From an uncultured Azospirillum sp. (GTDB lineage: Bacteria; Pseudomonadota; Alphaproteobacteria; RF32; CAG-239), in contig UQAB01000010.1 of the NCBI GenBank assembly GCA_900538765.1, positions 1 through 58,477 on the forward strand: DNA of 58,477 nt. The letters are read 5' to 3'. A program made the translations under genes and the position numbers. This document shows, in pieces, positions 8,474 through 16,447 of the stretch. A model generated the notes under the pieces. The model was not told the origin of the DNA, searched no databases, and worked only from the letters and a program-made list of their open reading frames with translations. How positions within the stretch are numbered: the first letter of the stretch is position 1; each line of letters opens with the position of its first letter.

Positions 8474-10069
8474 ATGTTTAAACGCCGTTATTTTTTTACC
8501 CTTTCCTCAACAACATTCATCAGCCTCTACGCCCTGCTGACGCTCGCCCTGTATAACGGAACCTTTTTTGAAAAGCTGCACGCCGTCAACCCCGGAATCC
8601 TGTTTTTATGCTGTGGGGCTGTCATCGTTTATGCCTTTCTGTGCCTGGCGCTGAACATTCTCTTTTTCAGCCGCCGCACCGCCAAAATCCTCGGCATACC
8701 CCTGCTCCTGCTCAACAGTCTGGCGCTGGCCTTTATGAGTTGCTACAATATTCTCATTGACAAGGTAATGATTTTAAACGTCATCCGCACCAACATTTAT
8801 GAAGCCGGCGACCTGTTTCAGTGGAAGCTGGCGCTTGTTTTCCTTGGCGCGGGAGTGTTGCCGGCATATCTGCTTTACAAAACGGACATTGTTTTCCAAA
8901 ACGGCAAAGCAGAATTCCTTGCCCGCCTGAAACACAGCCTGCTTCTGCTGGCCGCCGCCGGAATATGTATTCTCCCCGCGCCGCAGACATTCAAGGAAGC
9001 ACTCAAAAACCATTATGAACTCCGCTATGCGCTGGTACCGTCAAATTACATCGGCGCTTTCATCGGCGTTGCCAAAATGCACAAGGAGCTCACCCGCCCG
9101 TTTACCCCCATTGCCACCGACGCGCAGGTTAATAAATATTGGAAAAATGATAAAAAGAACCTTTTCGTCTTTGTCGTCGGCGAAACTGCCCGCGCCGCCA
9201 ATTTTTCCCTCGGCGGCTACCAGCGCCAAACCAATGAGCCGCTGTCGCCTTACCTGAAAGAAATGATTTATTATCCTGAATTTTACGCCTGCGGCACCTC
9301 AACCGCCGTCGCCGTCCCCTGTATGTTTTCCAAAGACGGCCGCAGGGAGTTTAAAACCGGGTCGGAACTGAACAGCGGCAACCTGGCCGACGTCATGCAA
9401 AACAACGGCTATCATGCTCTGTGGCGCGACAACAACACCGGCTGTCAGGACAACTGCAACCGGATTGAACTGGAAATGTCCTGCAACCGCAAAAGCTGTA
9501 CCGATGATGTCTTGCTGAAAGGACTTGAGAAAAAAATAAACTCAATCAACCGCAACACTTTCCTCATCCTGCATCAAAAAGGCAGCCACGGCCCCGATTA
9601 TTTCAACCGTTATCCCTCAGACTGGCAAGCGCCTTATCAGCCGGTCTGCACGGACGCCGGCCTGAAAAGCTGCAAACAGCAGGAACTCGTCAACGCCTAT
9701 GACAACAGCATTTACTATACCGGCCTTTTCCTGAAAAATCTCTTTAACGAATTAAAGAAATTCGAAAAAGACTATAACATCGCCGTCATCTATGCTTCCG
9801 ACCACGGCGAGTCACTGGGCGAAGACGGCCGCTATCTCCATGCCTATCCCTATGACAGCGCCCCGGATGAACAAAAACATATCCCGGCAATCGTTTGGAT
9901 GCCGCCTTCAACCGCCCGGGCACTCGGCATAGATATGAACTGTTTGAAAAAGAACGCTAAAAAATATCATTCTCATGATAACCTGTTTCACAGTTTTCTG
10001 GGACTTGCCGGCATTTCCACCCGGGACTACAAACCGGAACTGGACATCTTCCGCCCCTGCCGCAAATAG
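8474..10069 (+). CDS. Phosphoethanolamine transferase, EptA family
   Basis: 531-residue inner-membrane protein with five N-terminal hydrophobic segments (about residues 8-175) and a periplasmic alkaline-phosphatase-fold domain. The nucleophile threonine sits in GETARAANFSLGGY (Thr about 238), and metal ligands are expected in the YASDHGESLGE segment near residue 450. Six or more cysteines in CGTSTAVAVPC, CQDNCNR and CNRKSC fit the disulphides seen in EptA/MCR-type enzymes. The family transfers phosphoethanolamine from phosphatidylethanolamine to lipid A or core sugars, reducing negative charge. Which acceptor is used cannot be read from sequence. The ATG is preceded by AAGGACAC. Confidence 0.9.
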   Translation: MFKRRYFFTLSSTTFISLYALLTLALYNGTFFEKLHAVNPGILFLCCGAVIVYAFLCLALNILFFSRRTAKILGIPLLLLNSLALAFMSCYNILIDKVMILNVIRTNIYEAGDLFQWKLALVFLGAGVLPAYLLYKTDIVFQNGKAEFLARLKHSLLLLAAAGICILPAPQTFKEALKNHYELRYALVPSNYIGAFIGVAKMHKELTRPFTPIATDAQVNKYWKNDKKNLFVFVVGETARAANFSLGGYQRQTNEPLSPYLKEMIYYPEFYACGTSTAVAVPCMFSKDGRREFKTGSELNSGNLADVMQNNGYHALWRDNNTGCQDNCNRIELEMSCNRKSCTDDVLLKGLEKKINSINRNTFLILHQKGSHGPDYFNRYPSDWQAPYQPVCTDAGLKSCKQQELVNAYDNSIYYTGLFLKNLFNELKKFEKDYNIAVIYASDHGESLGEDGRYLHAYPYDSAPDEQKHIPAIVWMPPSTARALGIDMNCLKKNAKKYHSHDNLFHSFLGLAGISTRDYKPELDIFRPCRK

Positions 10070-10243
10070 TTAAGCACCAAAAAAAAATGTCACCCGGAGA
10101 GTGCGCCCCGGACATAACATTTCTCTTTCTCCCGGCAGGCACAAGGTGCACGCAGTGCTTCCTTATGCACCATCAATCAGCGGCGAACCGATCGCTCACC
10201 TCGCAGGTGCGCCTGCCGAGCAGGCTCCCCGCAAAAAAATCCC
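10070..10243. other. Structured intergenic stretch after eptA-like gene
   Basis: No gene is supported here. The stretch is rich in inverted repeats: CGGCAGGC at 10133-10140 pairs with a perfect complement near 10218-10225, and it encloses GGTGCA/TGCACC, AGCG/CGCT and CACCT/AGGTG hairpins, giving a four-arm cloverleaf-like fold. It does not match a tRNA and I could not place it in a known RNA family. It lies immediately upstream of the promoter of the next structured RNA. Confidence 0.4.
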
Positions 10244-10272
10244 TTTACATTTCCCCGCGCCTCAGCTACAGT
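10244..10272 (+). promoter_or_regulatory. Promoter of structured RNA copy D
   Basis: TTTACA (10244-10249) and TACAGT (10267-10272) are 17 bp apart. The predicted transcription start, about 10279, falls at the base of the first hairpin of the RNA that follows. Confidence 0.6.
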
Positions 10273-10278
10273 AACAAA

Positions 10279-10435
10279 CGCAGACAGGCGTTCTGTCTGC
10301 GGTGTCTAAACAACACCTCAACATAAAATGTCCACCTTAAGGTGGAGTGCTGGTAATATATCGAATAACAGCGACTGTATGTTGACAGTTGTTTAGCTCC
10401 ACCGCCATAAGGATTTCCCTCTGGCGGTTTTGTTT
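10279..10435 (+). ncRNA. Recurrent structured RNA, copy D (leader of 10461 gene)
   Basis: Starts with a perfect 9-bp hairpin (CGCAGACAG 10279-10287 with 10293-10301). Next come GGTGT/ACACC (10301-10317) and a junction closed by TCAACATA (10318-10325) with TATGTTGA (10378-10385), enclosing a palindromic hairpin 10332-10345 and a GCTG/CAGC hairpin. CTAAACAAC (10306-10314) can alternatively pair with 10388-10396. A terminator-like hairpin CCGCCA/TGGCGG (10402-10427) with TTTTGTTT follows. AGCTCC (10395-10400) is complementary to GGAGCT in the Shine-Dalgarno of the downstream gene (10447-10452). The terminator loop TAAGG can pair with CCTTA in the 10332-10345 hairpin. Topology matches the copies at 25.4, 48/53 and 52.4 kb, though primary sequence is diverged. 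Confidence 0.6.
10402..10435 (+). terminator. Terminator-like hairpin of RNA copy D
   Basis: CCGCCA at 10402-10407 pairs with TGGCGG at 10422-10427, followed by TTTTGTTT. It lies between the RNA and the ribosome binding site of the 10461 gene, so read-through is needed for expression unless there is another promoter. Confidence 0.65.
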
Positions 10436-10460
10436 CATTCAAACAAGGAGCTTTAGAAAA

Positions 10461-10706
10461 ATGAAAAAGAATAAAACCGATTTCTTCAAAAGTCTGGGAC
10501 TAAAATTGCGCGACTGCCGCCGCAAACGAAACTTTATCTTTGAGGATATGCCTAATATCACCGACCAGTCCCCCTTAAAAGTCATGCTTCTCGTAAGCGG
10601 CAAAAAAGAGCTTTATAACTGGTCTGTTTCCGAACTCTGGACTTACCTTGATAAAATGGGATACAACCTCTATATCGACGCCCTCCCCAAAGAACAAACC
10701 TCATAA
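10461..10706 (+). CDS. Small HTH (HigA/XRE-like) protein, tentative
   Basis: 81-residue basic protein. The C-terminal half (a VMLLVSGKKELYNWSV segment followed by ELWTYLDKMGYNLYI) resembles the end of XRE/HigA-type helix-turn-helix antitoxins, where a recognition helix is followed by a 'sleLL-LGY-veI' strand. No partner toxin gene is adjacent. The ATG at 10461 follows AAGGAG by ten bases, and that ribosome binding site is complementary to part of the upstream structured RNA, suggesting translational control. A degenerate copy of its 3' end, with the same terminator, lies at 25.73-25.79 kb. Function is inference from weak resemblance. Confidence 0.55.
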   Translation: MKKNKTDFFKSLGLKLRDCRRKRNFIFEDMPNITDQSPLKVMLLVSGKKELYNWSVSELWTYLDKMGYNLYIDALPKEQTS

Positions 10707-10708
10707 CA

Positions 10709-10733
10709 AAAAGGCTCGCAAACGCGAACCTTT
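10709..10733 (+). terminator. Terminator after the small HTH-like gene
   Basis: AAAGGCTCGC pairs imperfectly with GCGAACCTTT. The cognate hairpin at 25762-25788 is perfect, so this copy has decayed slightly or the other was kept. Confidence 0.5.
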
Positions 10734-10762
10734 CAAAATAATTAGCAATGAGTTTGATTTTT

Positions 10763-10852
10763 GGGTATGCTACGAAGTGATTTTTCGCCGACGTGTACAA
10801 ATAGTTACACGAGAAGAAAAACAACAAGCATGACAGCCCTTTTGCACATCCC
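10763..10852. repeat. Palindromic repeat, type 1 (degenerate)
   Basis: Shares the centre (ACGTGTACAA then GTTACACGAG) and the right arm (ACAAGCATGACAGCCCTTTT and CACATCCC) with the repeat at 25834-25942. The left arm is eroded. It lies between the HTH-like gene and a second palindrome. Confidence 0.65.
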
Positions 10853-10856
10853 TCCG

Positions 10857-10984
10857 TAAAAGTTCGGAGAGTGCGTTAGATGGAGTAGTTTCTAGGTGTG
10901 AGAAAAATTTTAGTGTACACAGAAGTACATGAATTTTTCGAACCACCGTAAAACTGCTCCAGATGACGTGCTATACGAACTTTT
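10857..10984. repeat. Palindromic repeat, type 2
   Basis: About 128 bp with AAAAGTTCG at the left end and CGAACTTTT at the right end, a GTGTACAC-N-GTACAT centre, and long imperfect arms. It is highly similar along its whole length to 32514-32641. The right end abuts the stop codon of the minus-strand ParB-like gene. Confidence 0.85.
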
Positions 10985-11510
10985 AAAGTTCCCAGCTCTT
11001 TGAAAATTCTTCATCCTTAAACAACGACGCCAACCCCGTCACTTGCTTCAGGCGAAGAATTTCGTCGGCGGACATACCTATGTTGCGGGCTATCCAGGCA
11101 TCGCTTTTTTCTAATTCCAGAAGTTCTTTGACGATGTTGCTCATGAGGTCAACATTGTGACTGCCGCGGGCACGGTTGTGACGAACGGTGGAAGCAATGC
11201 GCTCGCCGAGCTCTTTGTTAATAACCACAACCGGCGCCATGCCGTTTTCCCGGGTGCGAATACGTTCGGAAGTCATCAGCGTTGTGTAACGGTGAAAACC
11301 GTCAACAATGATGTATTCGTCTTTCTCCGGGTTATGATAACAAACAATCGGCTGTGTAAACCCGTCTTCCCAAATGGAAATTTCCAGCAGCTTCATTTCC
11401 GGAGGCGCCACACGGTTCGGGTTATAATCATTGGCCCGCAGTTTATCCAAGGGGACCGGAATAACATTATACACCGGGCTCACAAATTTCTTTTCTTTAT
11501 TATCACTCAT
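10983..11510 (-). CDS. ParB-like nuclease-domain protein, IbrB-like
   Basis: 175-residue protein with an N-terminal ParB/Srx-type domain: VPLDKLRANDYNPN, then a core containing IVDGFHRYTTL (the typical G-x-H-R box), and a helical C-terminal part with NVDLMSNIVKELLELEKSDAWIA and a helix-turn-helix-like region. The pairing with a PAPS-reductase-like protein directly upstream matches the ibrA-ibrB pair known from Escherichia coli islands and prophages. The molecular role of IbrB is not settled; nucleic-acid binding or nucleotide hydrolysis is plausible for the fold. It is the last gene of the minus-strand trio, 12 bp after the 11523 gene. Confidence 0.78.
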   Translation of the reverse strand: MSDNKEKKFVSPVYNVIPVPLDKLRANDYNPNRVAPPEMKLLEISIWEDGFTQPIVCYHNPEKDEYIIVDGFHRYTTLMTSERIRTRENGMAPVVVINKELGERIASTVRHNRARGSHNVDLMSNIVKELLELEKSDAWIARNIGMSADEILRLKQVTGLASLFKDEEFSKSWEL

Positions 11511-11522
11511 ATCACTTTATCC

Positions 11523-12824
11523 CTACAGCTTTCTATACTTATTAAGTAACTCTTTCTCGCGTTGAGCCTGTCTTTTGGTCTGCGCAAATCCCATATATTT
11601 GCACAAATGATCATTTTTCAATATACACACCGCCATGCGCTTCCACGACGGGATGTCTATTGTAGACTTAATATCGTCAGTATTGTCCGGTGTCCCCAAG
11701 AAACGCACCTTCTCTTTACTGCTCCGATAATGGCTTAACCCGTTGAGACGAATATTGTAATCGCAAGATTCCAGTTCCTTAATCGCCTCATCACTAACCA
11801 CACCACCTTTTTTCCACCAAAATTTAATTGATGTTTTAAACTTCTCAATATAATTGCGACGCATTTCTTCCGGCAGCGTCGCCAATAAAAACTTCACATA
11901 AGAGCGCCAGGTATGCCCCTCCGGCAACGTAATCCGCTTTGTGCCGAGCAGTTTGGTATTGCCGTACATCGCCCCGAAATTGGCGCCCTGAACACGCCCC
12001 ACAACACGAACCCAGGTATCGGGCTCCAACACGCGGTACAGGTTCAGGCTCTCCTTGGCGGCCTCATGATACGGGCTGGCAACGCGCATCTGGTGAATAG
12101 ACAATCCGGCCTTGTAAAACAAATCATAAATCCGGTTATAGTCAAAGCCGAACTTACCGTTTGCCACCCAAACATCTTTGGTTGTCCAATCATACAGAGG
12201 ATAGGCATTATACCAGTTCTCGCCCATTTTTGACGTCCACTGCTTATTTTCCATCAGTTCTTTGCGAATATTGGCATAAGCGCGGAAACGGTTCAGCGAT
12301 TCGTCGGCACGGATACCCAGCAGGCAAATAGACTTTCCCTCCTTCTGCCGGGAGAACCAGTCGCCGAACTCGGCATATAAATCTTCCTGCACCATTTTGT
12401 ATTCATAAAAGTCAAACGGATTGTTTTCCAGATTGATGATGTAGGGCATTTTGGGCATATCGCGCACCCACAAATCCTTTTTGTCGGGATCCCAGGTATA
12501 CCAATACATCTGATAATTGCTGACGGCGCAGCGCGACCCCATCGGCAGACAAACCCAGTAAGGCTCAATATCGTCCAGATTATTCTCAAACATCCGCGTC
12601 ACAAACTCGGTCGTCAGCTTATACTGCGCCTCAAAATCCTGATGGAAAACGCCGATTTTCTTTTTAATGTTATGCTTCCGCTTATAATCAAGCACCAGGT
12701 TCAGCAGCAGCCCGCTGTCCTTTCCTCCCGAAAATGACACATAAATGTTGTCAAAGTTTTCAAAGACATACTTTATGCGTTCATTTACAGCCTCATAAAC
12801 ATTAACATCGAGGTATTTTTTCAT
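11523..12824 (-). CDS. PAPS reductase/ATP-pyrophosphatase-like protein, IbrA-like (DUF3440)
   Basis: 433-residue protein with a PP-loop ATP-binding motif (SFSGGKDSGLLLNL, about residues 30-43) characteristic of PAPS reductases and N-type ATP pyrophosphatases. The remaining length, including WTTKDVWVA and a C-terminal region with cysteines, fits the DUF3440/IbrA group rather than assimilatory CysH. Related PP-loop proteins activate sulphur or adenylate substrates (DndC in DNA phosphorothioation is one). It lies between an SNF2-like gene (3 bp upstream) and the IbrB-like gene, so the three are probably one transcript. A role in nucleic-acid modification or phage conflict is inference. Confidence 0.82.
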   Translation of the reverse strand: MKKYLDVNVYEAVNERIKYVFENFDNIYVSFSGGKDSGLLLNLVLDYKRKHNIKKKIGVFHQDFEAQYKLTTEFVTRMFENNLDDIEPYWVCLPMGSRCAVSNYQMYWYTWDPDKKDLWVRDMPKMPYIINLENNPFDFYEYKMVQEDLYAEFGDWFSRQKEGKSICLLGIRADESLNRFRAYANIRKELMENKQWTSKMGENWYNAYPLYDWTTKDVWVANGKFGFDYNRIYDLFYKAGLSIHQMRVASPYHEAAKESLNLYRVLEPDTWVRVVGRVQGANFGAMYGNTKLLGTKRITLPEGHTWRSYVKFLLATLPEEMRRNYIEKFKTSIKFWWKKGGVVSDEAIKELESCDYNIRLNGLSHYRSSKEKVRFLGTPDNTDDIKSTIDIPSWKRMAVCILKNDHLCKYMGFAQTKRQAQREKELLNKYRKL

Positions 12825-12826
12825 AT

Positions 12827-14077
12827 CTATAAAACTCCCTCTTGAGAAATAATATTACACACATTCGCCAAAACATCTTGCTTCATCAGCAGATTTTTCC
12901 TAATCATCTCATCCAGCCCGGTATTAATCCAAAAGTCATAAATTTTCAGCTCGTTGCAGCCCTCGACGCGCTCAATGTCATGCACCATTTTCACTTTCAG
13001 CCGATAATCAAAGGTCTGGGAAAAGAAAATCACATTCTGACAGGCCTGTATCCCTTCGCTCAAATCATCAATGCCGTAAGAACTGAACAAAACATCAATA
13101 TTGTCTTCAAACTGGCTTATCGCTTTTCTTTTGTTTGACTTTCCGGTCAACACGGCATAATTGTCCTTGTCAAACCAGCCGCAATCCTTAAAAAAGCGGA
13201 TTTCATCCAAAAACTTCACAAAAATAATAACTTTTTCCCGGCGCAGCTTAATCTCGCTCACCAGCTCAAACAGTCCGTCCACTTTGCTTTCGCAAATCGT
13301 GTAAATCCGCTGGAACTTATGAACCACCTCCATAAAAGGCACCCGATAACGCCGGTCCAGATAATAATTCTTTTCATTGCTGTATTCCCGCACTTCTCGC
13401 GGCGACAACTCAAAAAACACATCAAACTTTCTGATTTTATAATCAAAATCAAAATCACTGTCATAAATATAAGGGCGCATCAGTTCAATCAGCTTTAACT
13501 CAGCCTCAGGCGTTGACCAGCGTTTGATGGTTTTGAACTCGTCTTCCATATAAGGCAGAAAGTTATGCGCAAACTGCGTTTCGGTCATATTCAGAAGCTT
13601 CGGATTCATAAACTTTATCTGCGAATACAAATCAATCAGCCCCTGGCTCAACGGCATACTGCTCAAAATAAGACGATACTTAAACTTATAAGCAATCGCC
13701 AACAGCCGCCGCGTCCGTCCTGCCTCGGTATTCTTAATCGTCAGGCTGTCGTCCACAACGCAAAAAACCCGGTAACGGTCAACCAGATTATAAAGCTGCA
13801 AATACCGGATATCAGATACCGAAATACATTCAATGGAAAAATAATAAAGCCTGCTCCTCATCCCTGCGGAATTTTTATCAATATATCCTTTATATTCCGG
13901 AGAGGACAAAAGAGCGTTCGGCGCAATCCACAGGACATAATCCACTTCCTCAAGCTTAGACTTAATCAGTTTAAATGCAAGCTCTATTTTGCGGGCCCCC
14001 ATTTTCATAAACAGTGCCCCGGACCTGTCCCGGCCCAGTTTTTCCGTCGCCGGAAATTCACAACATATATTATCCAT
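12827..14077 (-). CDS. Degenerate SNF2-family helicase-like protein
   Basis: 416-residue protein following the order of SNF2 motifs. VVDDSLTIKN (about 107-116) stands in place of DEAH-x-IKN. RLILSSMPLSQGLIDLYSQIKFMNP matches the motif III 'LTGTP-N-L-ELY-L-FL-P' region. SSYGIDDLSEGIQACQNVIFF and the later IYDFWINTGLDEMI match motif V and the end of the second RecA-like domain. The N-terminus has no recognisable Walker A lysine (no GKT), and the arginine finger of motif VI is weak (HDIERVEG). It may therefore bind DNA without normal ATP hydrolysis, or be a phage-type divergent form. First gene of the trio with the IbrA- and IbrB-like genes. Confidence 0.7.
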   Translation of the reverse strand: MDNICCEFPATEKLGRDRSGALFMKMGARKIELAFKLIKSKLEEVDYVLWIAPNALLSSPEYKGYIDKNSAGMRSRLYYFSIECISVSDIRYLQLYNLVDRYRVFCVVDDSLTIKNTEAGRTRRLLAIAYKFKYRLILSSMPLSQGLIDLYSQIKFMNPKLLNMTETQFAHNFLPYMEDEFKTIKRWSTPEAELKLIELMRPYIYDSDFDFDYKIRKFDVFFELSPREVREYSNEKNYYLDRRYRVPFMEVVHKFQRIYTICESKVDGLFELVSEIKLRREKVIIFVKFLDEIRFFKDCGWFDKDNYAVLTGKSNKRKAISQFEDNIDVLFSSYGIDDLSEGIQACQNVIFFSQTFDYRLKVKMVHDIERVEGCNELKIYDFWINTGLDEMIRKNLLMKQDVLANVCNIISQEGVL

Positions 14078-14132
14078 GATGTATTAGTCTTTCTGTTATG
14101 CCTGTTGTCCTCCACACCCAACACGACAGATA

Positions 14133-14157
14133 AATTACACATAATTACACAATTATA
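14133..14157 (-). promoter_or_regulatory. Tandem repeat and -10-like box upstream of the SNF2-like operon
   Basis: AATTACACA occurs twice with a 10-bp period (14133-14141 and 14143-14151), directly next to a TATAAT on the minus strand (14152-14157). No good -35 box is seen, which would fit an activated promoter. The one-turn spacing suggests two sites for a regulator on one DNA face. Confidence 0.4.
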
Positions 14158-14245
14158 TCTGACATAATGTTCCGGTATCATACATCATCACAAACAGATA
14201 ATCCAGACGAACATTAACTTTTCAACAATCCGCGCGGAAAAAAAA

Positions 14246-15169
14246 TCACATTATCCCGGCAATTTCTTCCTTAACGGCGCGGCTTATCATCTTTCCGCTG
14301 TGTCCCGCGGCGGGAACAACTCTGAGTGTCGACTTCGGCAACACCTGATGCAACTGCCATGCTCCTTTGAGCGGACAAACCATGTCCAGACGGTTATGAA
14401 CAATCGCCGTTGGAATATCCTTAATCTTATGAATATTGTCCATAATTTCGTTTTCTTTCAAAAAAAAGCGGTTGGCGGCATAATTCATCATCACCCGGCA
14501 GGAAGCCAGCAGCGTTTCGTCAACTTCGGCATAACCAAGCTTCGGCGCCAACCTGCCCAAAACATTTTCATAGCTGCCGTACAAATTGACGGCGCGCAGC
14601 TGCTTTTGCAAATCCCCCGAATTAATCAGGTCGGCATAGTATTCGGGAATGTTCTTTTTTCCCGCCGCGCCCTCTTGAACCTGCCCCAGCATATCCGGAT
14701 AAAACAGCCCCGAATGCCCAAGCTCCCAGTCGCGATTGTCCTGATTGCACAAAAAGATTTTTGAAACAACCAGCCGCTCCGTCCGCTCAGGATATTTTTC
14801 CGCAAACAACAGCGCCAACGTCGACCCCCAGGAACCGCCGAACACCACCGCCTTCTCCGCCACTTTGAGATAATCCAACAGCCTTGCCGCATCTTCGACC
14901 AAATCCGCCGTCGTATTTTCACGCATCTCGCCAAGCGGACACGACTTGCCGCAGCCGCGCTGGTCAAACAGAATAACCCTGAACTTTTTCAGATTAAAAT
15001 TCTCGGCCGTTCCGGCATTGCTCCAATACCCCGGCCCGCCGTGAAAACAGATAACCGGCTTTCCCTTAGGGTTGCCAAACTCCCTGAAAAAAATGCGGTG
15101 CAGGCCGGAAACCTGCAAATATCCCTCGTGATAAGCCCGCGGCTGAAACAAAAACCGAAATAACCCCAT
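14246..15169 (-). CDS. pip: Proline iminopeptidase-like alpha/beta hydrolase
   Basis: 307-residue alpha/beta hydrolase. HGGPGYWSN is the oxyanion/HGGPG motif of prolyl aminopeptidases, GGSWGS holds the nucleophile serine, the Asp is expected in HNRLDMVCP and the His in AAGHSGK near the C-terminus. FDQRGCGKS is also family-typical. The enzyme removes N-terminal proline from peptides, probably in the cytoplasm. I chose the ATG at 15169 because GAGGG lies seven bases upstream; an in-frame ATG at 15214 lacks a site. It is divergent from nagA. Confidence 0.85.
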   Translation of the reverse strand: MGLFRFLFQPRAYHEGYLQVSGLHRIFFREFGNPKGKPVICFHGGPGYWSNAGTAENFNLKKFRVILFDQRGCGKSCPLGEMRENTTADLVEDAARLLDYLKVAEKAVVFGGSWGSTLALLFAEKYPERTERLVVSKIFLCNQDNRDWELGHSGLFYPDMLGQVQEGAAGKKNIPEYYADLINSGDLQKQLRAVNLYGSYENVLGRLAPKLGYAEVDETLLASCRVMMNYAANRFFLKENEIMDNIHKIKDIPTAIVHNRLDMVCPLKGAWQLHQVLPKSTLRVVPAAGHSGKMISRAVKEEIAGIM

Positions 15170-15265
15170 GTCAAAATCCCTCAAAAAAAACCGAATTATC
15201 ATTGCAATGAACAAACGCTTACCTTAATATAAGGATTATTATAAGATTCGCAATAAGGAAAAAAG

Positions 15266-16447
15266 ATGAGTTCCGAAATCTGCCTGCACAATGCCACCGT
15301 CATCAACGGCTATGCCACGATGAAAAACTGCGCGGTTCTGATAAAAGACTACAAAATCATTGACGTCTTCAACGAAACCCGCTTCCACCAGAAACACTTC
15401 AAAGACAGCGTCACTTTCATTGACATTAACGGTGCCTACATCGCCCCCGGCTTCATTGACACCCATATTCACGGCATCGGCGGTTACGGCACGGACGACC
15501 TGTCGCCGGACTCCATTCTCAAAATGTCTAAAAAACTGGTGGCCTACGGCGTCACGTCTTTTATTCCCACGCTCTATTCCGCTCCTAAAGGCGAATTAAT
15601 CAAAGGCATCCGCGCCGTCGTTGACGCCATGGGCAAAGAAGAAGGCGCCAAAATCCTCGGTATCCACCTTGAAGGCCCGTTCATCTCTCCTGACCGCCTC
15701 GGCGTTCAAAGCCCCGATTCGCTGAGCCCGGTTGACCTGAAACTGATGGACGAACTCTGGGAAGCCGCCGAGGGAAAAATCGTCAACATGACCGTTGCTC
15801 CCGAACTCAAACATATGCGCGAACTGGCGCTGAACTGCATAGCCAAAGGCATCGTCCTTCAGGCCGGCCACACCAACGCCACTTACGAGCAAATGGTTGA
15901 GGGCATGCAGGCCAGAATCATGCACGTCACCCACCTGTTCAACGCCATGAGCCGGATGCACCACCGTGACCCCGGAACAGTCGGCGCCGTCTTCATCCAC
16001 CCGGAAATCTCCTGCGAAATCATTGCCGACGGCATCCACATCAACCCGGATATCATCAAGTTCCTGCTGCGCTGCAAACCGATTGACCGCCTGGTGCTGG
16101 TTACCGATTCGCTCAAACCGACGGAACAGAAAAAAGGGCCGCTGATTGCCAACGGCGATGAAGTCTACCTTGACGAATGTTTCTACCGCAAATCCGACAA
16201 CGTGATTGCCGGCTCGGCCATGACCATGCTTAAAGGCGTCAAAAACCTCGTTTCTTTCGGCCTTTCTCTGGAACAGGCCGTGCAGATGTCTTCGCTCAAC
16301 CCGGCGCGGATTATGAAGCAGGAACACCTCGGCCTGATTGCCCCGGGATATGACGCCGACCTGGTCGTCTTTGACAAGAATTTCAACAACCTCTACACCA
16401 TTATTGGCGGTGTACTCTATCATAAAGGAAAGAAACTATGCGCGTAA
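15266..16447 (+). CDS. nagA: N-acetylglucosamine-6-phosphate deacetylase
   Basis: 393-residue amidohydrolase. The metal and catalytic motifs are visible in order: FIDTHIHGIGGYG, GIHLEGPFIS, QAGHTNAT, THLFNAMSRMHHR, and LVTDSL with the catalytic Asp. It hydrolyses GlcNAc-6-phosphate to glucosamine-6-phosphate and acetate in amino-sugar use and peptidoglycan recycling. It overlaps nagB by ten bases, so the two are co-translated. The ATG follows AAGGAAAAAAG. No NagC- or NagR-type regulator is adjacent. Confidence 0.95.
   Translation: MSSEICLHNATVINGYATMKNCAVLIKDYKIIDVFNETRFHQKHFKDSVTFIDINGAYIAPGFIDTHIHGIGGYGTDDLSPDSILKMSKKLVAYGVTSFIPTLYSAPKGELIKGIRAVVDAMGKEEGAKILGIHLEGPFISPDRLGVQSPDSLSPVDLKLMDELWEAAEGKIVNMTVAPELKHMRELALNCIAKGIVLQAGHTNATYEQMVEGMQARIMHVTHLFNAMSRMHHRDPGTVGAVFIHPEISCEIIADGIHINPDIIKFLLRCKPIDRLVLVTDSLKPTEQKKGPLIANGDEVYLDECFYRKSDNVIAGSAMTMLKGVKNLVSFGLSLEQAVQMSSLNPARIMKQEHLGLIAPGYDADLVVFDKNFNNLYTIIGGVLYHKGKKLCA

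Noticed and set aside
10279..10706. Type III toxin-antitoxin (RNA antitoxin followed by toxin)
   Set aside because: The layout is similar (RNA, terminator, small gene), but no tandem repeats are seen in the RNA, the small protein looks like an HTH protein, and other copies precede unrelated genes.
10857..10984. CRISPR array
   Set aside because: The repeats are single long palindromes, not a series of short direct repeats with spacers; no cas gene is present in the window.
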